Shown here one piece after another: positions 53,233 to 61,934 of a stretch of DNA of 64,000 nt. The position numbers were made by a program, and so were the translations under genes. The DNA is taken from the NCBI RefSeq assembly GCF_013978595.1, contig NZ_JACDTZ010000001.1:1922001-1986000 (forward strand). Reading direction: 5' to 3'. This DNA comes from Corynebacterium haematomassiliense. GTDB lineage: Bacteria > Actinomycetota > Actinomycetes > Mycobacteriales > Mycobacteriaceae. Every line of letters starts with the position of its first letter. Positions within the stretch are counted from its first letter, which is position 1. A model generated the notes under the pieces. It searched no databases. It was not told where the DNA came from and was given only the letters and a program-made list of their open reading frames with translations.

Positions 53233-54237
53233 CTAGAACACCTCGACGCGCCCGCCCACGGACTCGATCTGCACCAGCTGTTTCTCCCAGCCCGGGGTGC
53301 CCGGGTGCACGCGCATGATCGGGCGTGAAGAGATCTCCACGGGCGAGACGGACTCGCGCCGCGCCCCCTTGCGCGCCGCCATGCGCAGGTGGGCGCGGTG
53401 GCCAGACTTGGTCAGGTCCTCGAGCGACCTGCTCTCGCCGGACAGGGAATCGCGGGCGCCCTGGAGGAGGTCGATGAACTCATCCAGCACCGGCACCAGG
53501 GATTCCGCGTTGGTCTCGCACATGTTGCGCACGAGCTCCGGGTCGGTGCTGGCCACGCGCGTGGCGCCGCGGAAGGACCCGGCGGACAGGGATTGCGCCA
53601 GGGTGCCGCCGTGGTCGCCGACAAGCGCCAGCGCCTCGGCGATCACGTGGGGCAGGTGGGACACGCGGGCGACGGCCTCGTCGTGGCGGTCCACGGACAC
53701 CGGCACCGCCTCCGCGCCGACCACCGCGGCCATGCGGCACACCACGGTGAACAGTGAGGCCCACTCGGGGTCGCCGGGGTGCTCGCGGGCGTAATCGAAG
53801 GTGACGGCCCACGCGGCGCTTGCGAACAGCCCTTCCTGGGAGGCGGTCCACCCGGAAAACTCAGTGCCGGCCATGGGGTGACCGCCCACGTAGCGCGACT
53901 CCATTCCGCGTTCGACCACCAGGTCGTAGACCGGCTTTTTCACGCTGACCACGTCGGTGATGCCGCACGACGGCGCGAGCTCGGCCACCTGGTCCAGCAC
54001 CGAGGCCACGGCCCGCATGGGCACGGCCACGACCACCAGGGCGCCGTCGTCTTCGGCGCGGCGCAGCACTTCTTCCACGGAGTCGGACACGTCGAAGCCG
54101 TCCCTGCGCGCGGCACCCGCGCCGTGCAGCGTGAACCCGTAGACGCGCTCGCCGCGCGAGTGCAGGTCGCGCATGAGCGATCCGCCGATGAGTCCGAGGC
54201 CGACGATGCACACTGGGGGCAGCTGATGTGTAGTCAC
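53233..54237 (-). CDS. tyrA: prephenate dehydrogenase
   Basis: 334 residues. NAD(P)-binding Rossmann motif VCIVGLGLIGGSLMRDL, catalytic-region motifs VSVKKPVYD and GGHPMAGTEFSGW (His and Ser as in TyrA), then the helical dimer domain with LPHVIAEALALVG and the end-of-core FRGATRVASTDPELVRNM. It makes arogenate or 4-hydroxyphenylpyruvate on the way to tyrosine. No ACT domain is evident. It is divergent from the tadA-associated gene; in other corynebacteria the same neighbours occur (from memory). Confidence 0.92.
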   Translation of the reverse strand: MTTHQLPPVCIVGLGLIGGSLMRDLHSRGERVYGFTLHGAGAARRDGFDVSDSVEEVLRRAEDDGALVVVAVPMRAVASVLDQVAELAPSCGITDVVSVKKPVYDLVVERGMESRYVGGHPMAGTEFSGWTASQEGLFASAAWAVTFDYAREHPGDPEWASLFTVVCRMAAVVGAEAVPVSVDRHDEAVARVSHLPHVIAEALALVGDHGGTLAQSLSAGSFRGATRVASTDPELVRNMCETNAESLVPVLDEFIDLLQGARDSLSGESRSLEDLTKSGHRAHLRMAARKGARRESVSPVEISSRPIMRVHPGTPGWEKQLVQIESVGGRVEVF

Positions 54238-54287
54238 CGCACACAGTCTAGTGACACCTCCGCGGACGCGGACTACGCTTCGACACC

Positions 54288-54770
54288 ATGAGCCAGGATT
54301 TCCCGGACGGGTACGCAGTCACCGTCGAGCGCACCGGCGGCACGTGGCGTGTGCGCGAGTTCGACGACGATTTTTCGGACCTTTCCACATCCGTCACCGC
54401 GGTGCGCAACCTGCGCGCGGAGGGGCCGGCGTTTGCGCTGCTCAATGTGGAGGAGGACTACCTGGTCATCGTGCGCCCGGGGCCGTCGCAAACCCGCGTG
54501 CTCATCTCGGATGCGACGATGGCGGTGGACGACGATTTCGCCGCCGACATCTTGGATGAGGCGGGCGCCGAGATCCCGGACATCGACCCGGACGAGCTGG
54601 ACAATGTGGACGCGTGGGCGGACGGGGACTTCGACATCCTCACGGACCTCGGCCTGTCCGAGGAGCAGATGAGCATTTTGCTTGACGACGACGCGGACCC
54701 GGCCGACCTCGCCCAGTCAATCGCCGACGAACTCGGCTTCGGCGACGAGTTGGACGACGTTGTCGGCTAG
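54288..54770 (+). CDS. tRNA adenosine deaminase-associated protein
   Basis: 160 residues, strongly acidic, with the repeated-looking half GTWRVREFDDDFSDLSTSVTAVRNLRAEGPAFALLNVEEDYLVIVRPG and a Asp/Glu-rich helical tail (DILTDLGLSEEQMSILLDDDADPADLAQSIADELGFGDE). This matches the actinobacterial family encoded just before tadA; its biochemical role is not established. Its stop overlaps the probable tadA start, so the two are coupled. Confidence 0.85.
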   Translation: MSQDFPDGYAVTVERTGGTWRVREFDDDFSDLSTSVTAVRNLRAEGPAFALLNVEEDYLVIVRPGPSQTRVLISDATMAVDDDFAADILDEAGAEIPDIDPDELDNVDAWADGDFDILTDLGLSEEQMSILLDDDADPADLAQSIADELGFGDELDDVVG

Positions 54771-55227
54771 CCTGCGGCGCGCCGAGGAGCGCATGCGCGT
54801 CGCGCTCGAGACCGCCAAACAGACACCCGCCGGCGACGTGCCGGTGGGTGCTGTCGTGTTTGATGCTGGCGGGGAGGTGGTGGGCAGGGGCGTGAACCGT
54901 CGAGAAGCGAACTGCGATCCCACTGCCCACGCCGAGGTGGAAGCGATCCGCGACGCCGCGCGGACGTTGGGGACGTGGCGGTTGGACGGCTGCGAGCTGG
55001 TGGTGACGCTGGAGCCGTGCACGATGTGCGCCGGCGCGATCCTGGGGGCGCGGGTGTCCTCGCTGGTCTTCGGTGCGTGGGAGCCGAAAACCGGCGCTGT
55101 GGGCAGTGTGCTGGACGCGATCCGGGACCCGCGACACCTGCACACCCCGGAGGTGCGAGCGGGCGTGCTGGAGGCGGAAGCTGCCGGAATGCTGGGCGAG
55201 TTCTTTGAAGGTCTGAGGAGTAATTGA
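54760..55227 (+). CDS. tadA: tRNA-specific adenosine deaminase
   Basis: 155 residues from TTG 54760 (ATG 54793 would drop the N-terminal helix SLRRAEERMRVALETAK that the fold needs). Cytidine-deaminase-like zinc site: TAHAEVEAIR with catalytic Glu and PCTMCAGAIL. It deaminates the wobble A34 of tRNA-Arg(ACG) to inosine; the two tRNA-Arg(ACG) genes in this window are its substrates. It overlaps the associated-protein gene by 11 bp. Confidence 0.9.
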   Translation: MSASLRRAEERMRVALETAKQTPAGDVPVGAVVFDAGGEVVGRGVNRREANCDPTAHAEVEAIRDAARTLGTWRLDGCELVVTLEPCTMCAGAILGARVSSLVFGAWEPKTGAVGSVLDAIRDPRHLHTPEVRAGVLEAEAAGMLGEFFEGLRSN

Positions 55228-55302
55228 ATCGTTACCCAACGCCGCGCCGTTCGCACCTATAGTGGGGCACCTAACTGATTCCAACGAACAAAGGAGAACA
55301 TC

Positions 55303-55530
55303 ATGGGTATTGAGGACAAGGCAGACCAGCTCAAGGGCGGCGCTAAGGAAGCTCTGGGCAACCTCACCGACAACGAGAGCCTGGCCAACGAGGGCAAGGC
55401 TGACCAGCTGGCTGGCGCAGCCAAGGAGAAGCTCTCCGAGGCTGGCGACGCGATCAAGGACAAGGCCAACGAGGTCGCGGCAAAGGTCGAGGACAAGCGC
55501 GACGAGGCTGAGAACGAGGCTGACCGCTAA
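55303..55530 (+). CDS. CsbD-family stress protein
   Basis: 75 residues, very hydrophilic and helical, with the CsbD pattern MGIEDKADQLKGGAKEALGNL repeated as NEGKADQLAGAAKEKLSEAGD. Small stress-induced proteins of unknown mechanism. AAAGGAG lies 6 bases before ATG 55303. TATAGT at 55258-55263 is a plausible -10; no clear -35 is seen. Confidence 0.88.
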   Translation: MGIEDKADQLKGGAKEALGNLTDNESLANEGKADQLAGAAKEKLSEAGDAIKDKANEVAAKVEDKRDEAENEADR

Positions 55531-55568
55531 TTTGGTTATCCGGCAGCGCTGCCGTTAATCTGTTCGGC

Positions 55569-55656
55569 GGTAGCGTGTCCGAGCGGCCGAAGGTACTCGC
55601 CTCGAAAGCGAGTGTGGGTAAAACCACCGCGGGTTCAAATCCCGCCGCTACCGCCA
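55569..55656 (+). tRNA. tRNA-Ser (anticodon CGA)
   Basis: 88 nt with CCA. Acceptor GGTAGCG/CGCTACC, anticodon stem CTCGC/GCGAG with loop CTCGAAA (CGA), long variable arm. Third serine tRNA in the window. Confidence 0.96.
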
Positions 55657-55663
55657 AAGTGTC

Positions 55664-55687
55664 AAGCCCCCGGAAACGGGGGCTTTT
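55664..55687 (+). terminator. terminator after tRNA-Ser(CGA)
   Basis: AAGCCCCCG, loop GAAA, CGGGGGCTTTT. It starts 8 bases after the CCA. Confidence 0.9.
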
Positions 55688-55764
55688 CGCATGTCGGGGG
55701 TGCCCACTAGGATGGGCCGGGTTACGCTCGCGCGGCCGCGGGCGGGAAGGAACGGGTCTTTTAC

Positions 55765-58128
55765 GTGGCGAAACTGCTGTACAAACTCGGGCGCTGGTCG
55801 TACCTGCACAAGTGGCGGGTGGTCGTCGCCTGGCTGTTGCTGCTCGGGGCGACGGCCGCCGGCGCGTTGTCGCTGATGAGGCCGTTCACGGACGAGTTCG
55901 CCATCGAGAACACCCCGGCCATTGACGCGCTGGACACCATGGCGGAGAACTTCCCCGACGCGGGCAACGTGGCCACCGCGCCGAGCGTGAACCTGGTCTT
56001 CGCCGCGCCGGAAGGGCAGCGGCTGGACACCCCGGAGCACATGGCGGCGATGGACAAAACCGTCGACTACATCCGCGACCACCTGGGCGTGGAGGGGCAG
56101 CGCTTCGGCAACCCGGTGCAGGTCAACGATGAGTTGCAGCGCACCATCATCGACCAGATGTCGCAGATGGGCATGCCGCCCGAGCGCGCTGAGGCCGATG
56201 CGCACAACATGCGGATGCTTTCCGACGACGCACGCATCGGCTACACCACCTTCGACTTCGATGCCCCGTCTTCGATGTCCGTGGACCAAGCGGACCGCGA
56301 CGTGGTGACAGAGGCCATGCAGCTGGGCCGCGACGCCGGGCTGCAGGTGGAGGCCGGCGGCGCCGGCTTCGGCGACCCGATCGCGGTGAAGACCACCTCC
56401 GAGCTGGTGGGCCTGGGCGTGGCGTTTGTGGTGCTGGTGGTCACGTTCGGCTCGCTTGCCGCGTCCGTGATCCCGCTGATCTCCGCCGTAGTGGGCGTGG
56501 GCATCGGCGCACTTTTGGTGCTGTTGACCACGCACTGGGTGGAGCTGAACAACGTCACCCCGGTGCTGGCCGTGATGATCGGCCTGGCCGTGGGCATCGA
56601 CTACGCCCTGTTCATCCTCTCCCGCTACCGCCAAGAATCGCGGGACCTGCCGCCGGACGAGGCCGCGGGCATGGCGGTGGGCACCGCCGGCTCCTCCGTG
56701 GTCTTCGCCGGCACGACCGTGTTTACGGCGTTGGTTGCGCTGGCGCTGGCGGGCATCGAGTTCCTCACCTGGATGGGCCTGGCGGCCGCGGCCACCGTCG
56801 CGATCTCGGTGCTGGTGGCGCTCACGCTCGTGCCCGCGCTGCTGGGCCTGTGGGGCTCGAAGGCGTTCGCCGGCAAGATCCCGGGCCTGGCCGGCAACCC
56901 CGGGCCCGGCAAGCGCCCGGGCAAGGACCTGGACGAAAACTCCATGGGTCGGCGCTGGGTCCGCTTCGTGGAAAAGGCCCCCGGCCTGGTCATGGCCGTG
57001 GTCGTGCTGGGCCTCAGCGCCCTGAGTATCCCGGTGCTGAACCTGGAGATGGCGCTGCCGTCTGACACCACCTCCAACCTGGACACCACCCAGCGCAAGT
57101 CCGCCGACCTGATGGCGGAGGGCTTCGGCCCCGGCGTCAACGCCCCGCTGCTGTTGGTGGTGGACGCACACAGCGTCAACCCGGATTCGGAGATCCTGCA
57201 GCCGTACATGGACGCCATCCCGGACGAGGCCGGCGGCGACGCCGAGAAGGCCGCGATGGCCAGCTTCATCTACACCGTGGGCGAGGTCGGTGCCGTCGGC
57301 GGCATCACCCACGCCCAACTCATCGGCGCCAACGATGACCTCACCGCCGCACAGATCCTGGCTACCCCGGACGGCGGCCCCGAGGAGCAGCGCACCCTCG
57401 CCGTCGCCCACGGCGTGCGCGACGTGGTCGGCCAGGTGGAGGATGCCACCGGCACCGACATCGGCCTGACCGGCCTGACCGCGGTGCAAATGGACATCAC
57501 CGAAGAGCTCGCCGAGGCTATGCCGCTGTACTTGACCATCGTGGTGGGCCTGGCCATCGTGCTGCTGATGGTGGTGTTCCGCTCCATCCTCGTGCCGCTC
57601 GTGGCAGGCTTGGGCTTTTTGCTCTCGGTCGGCGCCGCGTTCGGCGTGACCGTCCTGGTCTTCCAGGAGGGCCTGTTCGGCCTGGTCAACACCCCGGGAC
57701 CCATCCTGTCGTTCCTGCCCATCTTCATGATCGGCGTGACCTTCGGCCTGGCCATGGACTACCAGGTCTTCCTGGTCACTCGCATTCGTGAGGCGTATCT
57801 GAAACGTGGAAACGTCGATAAGCTTCGCGCCGTCCACGAATCCACCGTCGACGGCTTCGCGCAGGGCGCACGCGTGGTCACCGCCGCCGCGATCATCATG
57901 ATCGCCGTGTTCATCGCCTTTTTGGACCAGCCGCTGCCGTTCATCCAAATCTTCGGCTTCGCCCTCGGTGTCGCCGTGCTTTTCGACGCCTTCTTCATCC
58001 GCATGGCGCTCGTCCCCGCCACCATGTACATCCTGGGCCGCTCCACCTGGTGGATGCCCACATGGCTCGACCGCCTCCTGCCCGAAGTGGACGTCGAGGG
58101 CACCGATCTAGAAAAGGAACACGCATGA
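55765..58128 (+). CDS. MMPL/RND-family transporter
   Basis: 787 residues from GTG 55765. RND topology: one N-terminal helix (VVVAWLLLLGATAAGALSLM), a periplasmic domain, a helix group with the family motif VLAVMIGLAVGIDYALFILSRYRQE (the D-Y pair of the proton relay), a second half with ADLMAEGFGPGVNAPLLLVVD as its periplasmic start, and the repeated motif FMIGVTFGLAMDYQVFLVTRIREAY. In mycolate bacteria MmpL proteins flip trehalose monomycolate or other lipids; this one is shorter than MmpL3-type proteins and the substrate is unknown. Its stop overlaps the tgt ATG by 4 bp. Confidence 0.9.
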   Translation: MAKLLYKLGRWSYLHKWRVVVAWLLLLGATAAGALSLMRPFTDEFAIENTPAIDALDTMAENFPDAGNVATAPSVNLVFAAPEGQRLDTPEHMAAMDKTVDYIRDHLGVEGQRFGNPVQVNDELQRTIIDQMSQMGMPPERAEADAHNMRMLSDDARIGYTTFDFDAPSSMSVDQADRDVVTEAMQLGRDAGLQVEAGGAGFGDPIAVKTTSELVGLGVAFVVLVVTFGSLAASVIPLISAVVGVGIGALLVLLTTHWVELNNVTPVLAVMIGLAVGIDYALFILSRYRQESRDLPPDEAAGMAVGTAGSSVVFAGTTVFTALVALALAGIEFLTWMGLAAAATVAISVLVALTLVPALLGLWGSKAFAGKIPGLAGNPGPGKRPGKDLDENSMGRRWVRFVEKAPGLVMAVVVLGLSALSIPVLNLEMALPSDTTSNLDTTQRKSADLMAEGFGPGVNAPLLLVVDAHSVNPDSEILQPYMDAIPDEAGGDAEKAAMASFIYTVGEVGAVGGITHAQLIGANDDLTAAQILATPDGGPEEQRTLAVAHGVRDVVGQVEDATGTDIGLTGLTAVQMDITEELAEAMPLYLTIVVGLAIVLLMVVFRSILVPLVAGLGFLLSVGAAFGVTVLVFQEGLFGLVNTPGPILSFLPIFMIGVTFGLAMDYQVFLVTRIREAYLKRGNVDKLRAVHESTVDGFAQGARVVTAAAIIMIAVFIAFLDQPLPFIQIFGFALGVAVLFDAFFIRMALVPATMYILGRSTWWMPTWLDRLLPEVDVEGTDLEKEHA

Positions 58129-59372
58129 CCGACGTGACGTTTGAGGCCCGCACCCAACTCGAGCCCGCGCCGGGCCGCCACGGCCGCACCGGTGTGATCC
58201 ACACCCCGCACGGCGACATCCAGACCCCGGCGTTCATCCCCGTGGCCACGAAGGCGACCGTGAAAACGCTCACGCCGGAGCAGATCCGACAGACCGGCGC
58301 GCAGGCGATTCTGTCCAACGCGTACCACCTGTACCTGCAGCCCGGCCCCGACATCGTGGACGAGGCCGGGGGCGTGGCCGCCTTTGAAAACTGGCACGGG
58401 CCCACATACACCGACTCCGGCGGCTTTCAGGTGATGAGCCTCGGCGTCGGCTTCAAGAAGGTCCTGGCCATGGACACCGCCGGGCTGACCGAGGGTGATA
58501 TCCGCGCCGCCAACAAAGACCGCATGGCGCGCGTGGACGACGACGGCGTGGACTTCAAATCCGTCATCGACGGCTCGTCCCACCGCTTCACGCCCGAGGT
58601 GTCCATGCAAATCCAGCACCAGCTGGGCGCCGACATCATGTTCGCCTTCGACGAGCTGACCACCCTCGTGGATACCCGCGCCTACCAGGAACATTCAGTC
58701 GAGCGCACGCGCCGCTGGGCCCGCAGGTGCCTGCTGGAGCATGACCGCTTGACGACGGCACGTTCCGACAAACCCCTCCAATCCCTCTGGGGCGTGGTCC
58801 AAGGCGCCCAATACGAGGACCTGCGCCGGCAGGCGGTGCGTGGTTTGCTGGACCTGGATAAGGAGGCCCGCGACGAGGGCCGCCGTGGCTTCGGCGGCTT
58901 CGGCATCGGCGGCGCGCTGGAGAAGGAGAACCTGGGCACCATCGTCGGTTGGGTCACCGATGAGCTGCCCGTTTCGATGCCGCGGCACCTGCTTGGCATA
59001 TCCGAACCCGACGACATCTTCACCGCCGTCGAAGCCGGCGCCGACACCTTCGACTGCGTCGCGCCCACCCGCCTGGGCCGCCGCGGCGGGGTGTACACCC
59101 TGGACGGGCGCCTGAACCTCGCCGGCGCCCGGTTCAAGCGCGACTTCGCCGGGGTGGACGAGGAGTTCGGCGGCTACGTCTCCGAGAACTACTCCCGCGC
59201 CTACATCCACCACCTGCTCAAAGCAAAGGAGTATTTGGCCGGCACGCTGTGTACCATGCACAACCTGGAGTTCATGATCCGGCTGGTGGACAACATCCGC
59301 GCCGCCATCGACGCCGGCGACTACGAGGCCTACCGTGACGAGTTCCTTGGCCGCTACTACGCGGGGAAGTAG
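58125..59372 (+). CDS. tgt: tRNA-guanine transglycosylase, lacking the zinc-binding cysteines
   Basis: 415 residues from ATG 58125. TGT barrel motifs are present: NAYHLYLQPG, catalytic DSGGFQVMSL, WGVVQGA, and the nucleophile Asp in DTFDCVAPTR. The zinc site is not: where E. coli TGT has PECDCYTCRNYSRAYLHHL, this protein has EEFGGYVSENYSRAYIHHL, so the three Cys become Phe, Gly and Ser, while the later His (TMHN) stays. Two base-recognition spots differ too: FDECT is FDELT, and GGLAVGE is GGALEKE. It would exchange G34 for a queuosine precursor in GUN tRNAs. It is translationally coupled to the MMPL gene. The comparison sequence is from memory. Confidence 0.9.
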   Translation: MTDVTFEARTQLEPAPGRHGRTGVIHTPHGDIQTPAFIPVATKATVKTLTPEQIRQTGAQAILSNAYHLYLQPGPDIVDEAGGVAAFENWHGPTYTDSGGFQVMSLGVGFKKVLAMDTAGLTEGDIRAANKDRMARVDDDGVDFKSVIDGSSHRFTPEVSMQIQHQLGADIMFAFDELTTLVDTRAYQEHSVERTRRWARRCLLEHDRLTTARSDKPLQSLWGVVQGAQYEDLRRQAVRGLLDLDKEARDEGRRGFGGFGIGGALEKENLGTIVGWVTDELPVSMPRHLLGISEPDDIFTAVEAGADTFDCVAPTRLGRRGGVYTLDGRLNLAGARFKRDFAGVDEEFGGYVSENYSRAYIHHLLKAKEYLAGTLCTMHNLEFMIRLVDNIRAAIDAGDYEAYRDEFLGRYYAGK

Positions 59373-59379
59373 CAGACAC

Positions 59380-59418
59380 AAAAGCGGGCCCTTCCCTTTT
59401 TCGGGAGGGCCCGCTTGT
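59380..59418. terminator. bidirectional terminator between tgt and the metalloprotease gene
   Basis: AAAAGCGGGCCCTTCCC, loop TTTTTC, GGGAGGGCCCGCTT. Serves both converging genes. Confidence 0.9.
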
Positions 59419-59455
59419 TGGTTTATACCTACCTGCTGGCCTTAGCTTTCAAGCC

Positions 59456-60736
59456 TTAGCGCATTGCGAGGAATGCTGCGCCGATGCCGAGGGCTGCCAG
59501 GGCCGCGACGACGCCGCCGATGATGGCCGCGACGTTGACCTGGTTGTTAGCCTGCTTCGGGGCCTCGGCCTTGGCCTTGGCTTCCACCTTCTGCTCGGCC
59601 TTGGGCTGCTCGGCGGGGACGACGCCGGGTTGTGCCTCAGCCTCTTCAGCCTCGTCGACCTCAGCTACTTCTGCTTCGATCTCGGCGGGGACTTCGGGTT
59701 CTGCGACCTCGACGGGTGCCGGGGTTTCGATTTCGATGTCTTCTTCGACCTTTTCGGCTTCGACTGGTGCGGTGACGCGGGCGCCGATGGATTCGGCGTA
59801 GGCACCGATGCGCGGGTTGTCGAGTACCAGGGAGTCCCAGTCGGCGGGGACGAGGACCTTGCCCGCCGGGGTGTCGGCGAAGTACGGCTTTTCGGAGTAG
59901 TTGAAGTAGTCGAACTGGCGGTCGTAGTTCATCACCGACTGGTAACCGGCCTGCATCGGGGAACCTTCAGCGATGTCGGTGACGTACTGCTGAGCACCCC
60001 AGTGGCGCAGACCCAGGGTGTGGCCGAACTCGTGCAGGATGGTGTTGCGCACCTGCTCCTCGTTGGCGCGGCCATCCGGGTTAGCCACGTAGAAGGAGTT
60101 ATCGCCCACCAGCGACAGGCCCGTGGCGTTGGAGCCAGCGCGCATCCTATCGCCCAGCACGCCGGGGCGGAAGATGTTGGCGCGGTCACCAAGGTTGTTG
60201 ATGGTGTTAATGAGCTGGAACGCCTCAAACTTGCTCGGGTCAAAGTACGAATCGCGGTACTCTAGCGTCTCGCCGCCGTGGGCGTCGGAGTAGTTGGGGA
60301 TGTTGGTGTAGTGCTCGCCAGCGTCGATGTGCAGGCTAATGCCGTGGTCGGCAAACAGGTCCACTAAATCGTCCAGGCTCTGCGTCGACGGGGCGTAGGA
60401 GGTGCGGTTGGCGTTGGCGCACTCGCGTGCCGCGTGGGTGTCGCACTTCAAGGTGTCGTATTCCGACGACATCCAGTTCAGCTGCATGAACAGATCCGGG
60501 CGTTCGGGGTCCGCGCCCCAATCCGGCAGGGGGATCTCGGTGCCGTCGGCGAGGACGACGCCTTGCTCTTCCCAGATGTCCGGCAGGCCGTCGCCGTCGG
60601 AGTCAACGAGGGTGGCGGTGTTGGTGCGCACCGGTGCGAGCTCGATCTCTTGGGCGGCGTGTGCGACGTCGGCGCCGGAGATGGCGATGGCTGCGGCAAC
60701 TGCTGCGGCGATGGTGTTTCGGAATGCTGCTCGCAT
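59456..60736 (-). CDS. secreted, membrane-anchored metzincin-like metalloprotease
   Basis: 426 residues. Signal peptide ending ADVAHAAQ; a TSP3-type calcium loop DSDGDGLPDIWEEQG near residue 45; catalytic zinc motif ILHEFGHTLGLRHWG (HExxHxxGxxH) at about residue 235; and a Met-turn candidate QSVMNYD about 35 residues on, the metzincin pattern. The C-terminal third is a Glu/Ala/Pro-rich stalk followed by a membrane helix NVAAIIGGVVAALAALGIGAAFLAMR with no sorting motif. It should act on the outside of the cell; substrate unknown. It is transcribed away from a 535-bp region holding a GGATTGTTC motif array. Confidence 0.85.
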   Translation of the reverse strand: MRAAFRNTIAAAVAAAIAISGADVAHAAQEIELAPVRTNTATLVDSDGDGLPDIWEEQGVVLADGTEIPLPDWGADPERPDLFMQLNWMSSEYDTLKCDTHAARECANANRTSYAPSTQSLDDLVDLFADHGISLHIDAGEHYTNIPNYSDAHGGETLEYRDSYFDPSKFEAFQLINTINNLGDRANIFRPGVLGDRMRAGSNATGLSLVGDNSFYVANPDGRANEEQVRNTILHEFGHTLGLRHWGAQQYVTDIAEGSPMQAGYQSVMNYDRQFDYFNYSEKPYFADTPAGKVLVPADWDSLVLDNPRIGAYAESIGARVTAPVEAEKVEEDIEIETPAPVEVAEPEVPAEIEAEVAEVDEAEEAEAQPGVVPAEQPKAEQKVEAKAKAEAPKQANNQVNVAAIIGGVVAALAALGIGAAFLAMR

Positions 60737-60860
60737 CTCGGTGACTCCTTGGTGTGTGTTTTTCTCTTTGTGACATCCATGAGTTTATGCACCGAATATG
60801 CGCAGGTAAACCGCTCGCCGCCAGGCTGAAAAATTCCGTAAATCGTTGAGCATTCTTTCC

Positions 60861-61168
60861 GGATTGTTCAACGTTTCCACCCGTTTTGGCCTGCGGATTG
60901 TTCATCAATCCGGGGGCGCGGTCCGGGGTTTCGTCAGTATTGTTCAACGATCAATCCGGCAACGCTCGCGGATGGTTGAACAATCCACTATCACCGCATT
61001 TTATGCACCTTAAGGTGTTTTCCAGCATGGATTTCGGCAATTCCGCATCTACCTGCATGTTCCGGTTGACCATACAATTCATACTCTCTCAGATTTGGTG
61101 GTTTCCCCCCAGAAACCCCCGAAAACCCCTGGATTGTTCAATGATCCGCAGATTGTTCAGCAATCCGG
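60861..61168. repeat. GGATTGTTC/GAACAATCC motif cluster
   Basis: Copies: GGATTGTTCAACG (60861), GGATTGTTCATCAATCC (60895), ATTGTTCAACGATCAATCC (60939), GATGGTTGAACAATCC (60971), GGATTGTTCAATGATCC (61131), GATTGTTCAGCAATCC (61150). All fit a degenerate 17-bp palindrome GGATTGTTSAACAATCC, with the GGATTGTT half best kept. Confidence 0.75.
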
Positions 61169-61227
61169 AAACCCCCACTACCCCCGTTCTTTACCCCCGC
61201 TGCGGCGGCAGGACGCCGTCGCAAAGC

Positions 61228-61257
61228 AAAAAGCCCGCAACCACAACGGCTGCGGGC
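61228..61257 (-). terminator. terminator of the queuosine-precursor transporter gene
   Basis: On the minus strand GCCCGCA, an 11-base loop, TGCGGGC, then TTTTT; 15 bp after the stop at 61272. Confidence 0.85.
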
Positions 61258-61271
61258 GGAAGAAGCCTGGT

Positions 61272-61934
61272 TTAAACGGACGCCTCCGCGCGGCGTACTG
61301 CCGCGATGGTCGGGTAGGTCACCGGCAGGAGGAGCACTTCCATCAGCGTCTTCCACAGGAAGCCGACCGCCACGTAGTTCGCAAACGCGCCGGCCGAGTC
61401 GATGCCAATCACAGCTGCGGCAATCGAGCAGAACAATAAGGTGTCCGCGAATTCGCCGACCACGGTGGAGCCGATCAGACGAGCCCACAGATGCCCAGCA
61501 CCAAACCGGTCCTTCATCCGCTGCAGCACCCACGCGTTGAGCAGTTGCCCCACCACGTAGCCGGTCAGCGAGGCCACCACGATCCGCGGAAGCAGGCCGA
61601 GGACGGCGGCGAAGGTGTCGTTCATGTCGTAGAAATCCGCGGCCGGCAGCCAGATCGCTATATAGAAGGACAACACTGCAATGACGGCGATGGCGAAGCC
61701 GGTGAACACGGCGCGCCTCGCCGCGCGAAACCCGTAGACCTCCGCGATCACGTCGCCGATGACGTAGGAGATGGGGAAGAGGAAGAACGCGCCGTCGGTG
61801 ATCAGCGGCCCGAGCGCGACGCCTTTTTGCGCGGTGATGTTGGAGATCAAAAACACTGCGCAGAACAGGGCGAGCAGGTACGGGTACGGGGAGCGGGAAA
61901 CGCGGGGTGACATGCGCTTTATCATGGCACACAT
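61272..61934 (-). CDS. queuosine precursor transporter, YhhQ/VUT family
   Basis: 220 residues (217 from ATG 61925, 213 from ATG 61913). Six membrane helices of the VUT/YhhQ (Pfam Vut_1) family: [42 protein letters not shown] (signature with D and E), [19 protein letters not shown], and [15 protein letters not shown]. coli YhhQ imports preQ0/preQ1; other members take queuine. It is head to head with gluQRS: a CATG at 61923-61926 supplies an ATG to each strand. tgt is 1.9 kb away, so the three genes look like a salvage set. Confidence 0.85.
   Translation of the reverse strand: MCAMIKRMSPRVSRSPYPYLLALFCAVFLISNITAQKGVALGPLITDGAFFLFPISYVIGDVIAEVYGFRAARRAVFTGFAIAVIAVLSFYIAIWLPAADFYDMNDTFAAVLGLLPRIVVASLTGYVVGQLLNAWVLQRMKDRFGAGHLWARLIGSTVVGEFADTLLFCSIAAAVIGIDSAGAFANYVAVGFLWKTLMEVLLLPVTYPTIAAVRRAEASV

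Larger units (their letters stand above)
60737..61271. other. 535-bp intergenic region with a GGATTGTTC motif array
   Basis: No gene supported on either strand. Six copies of a GGATTGTTC-type half-palindrome lie at 60861, 60895, 60939, 60971 (reverse), 61131 and 61149. A perfect 12-bp palindrome CACCTTAAGGTG lies near 61006-61017. The terminator of the transporter gene is at 61228. The region should contain the metalloprotease promoter; I cannot place it firmly. Confidence 0.7.
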
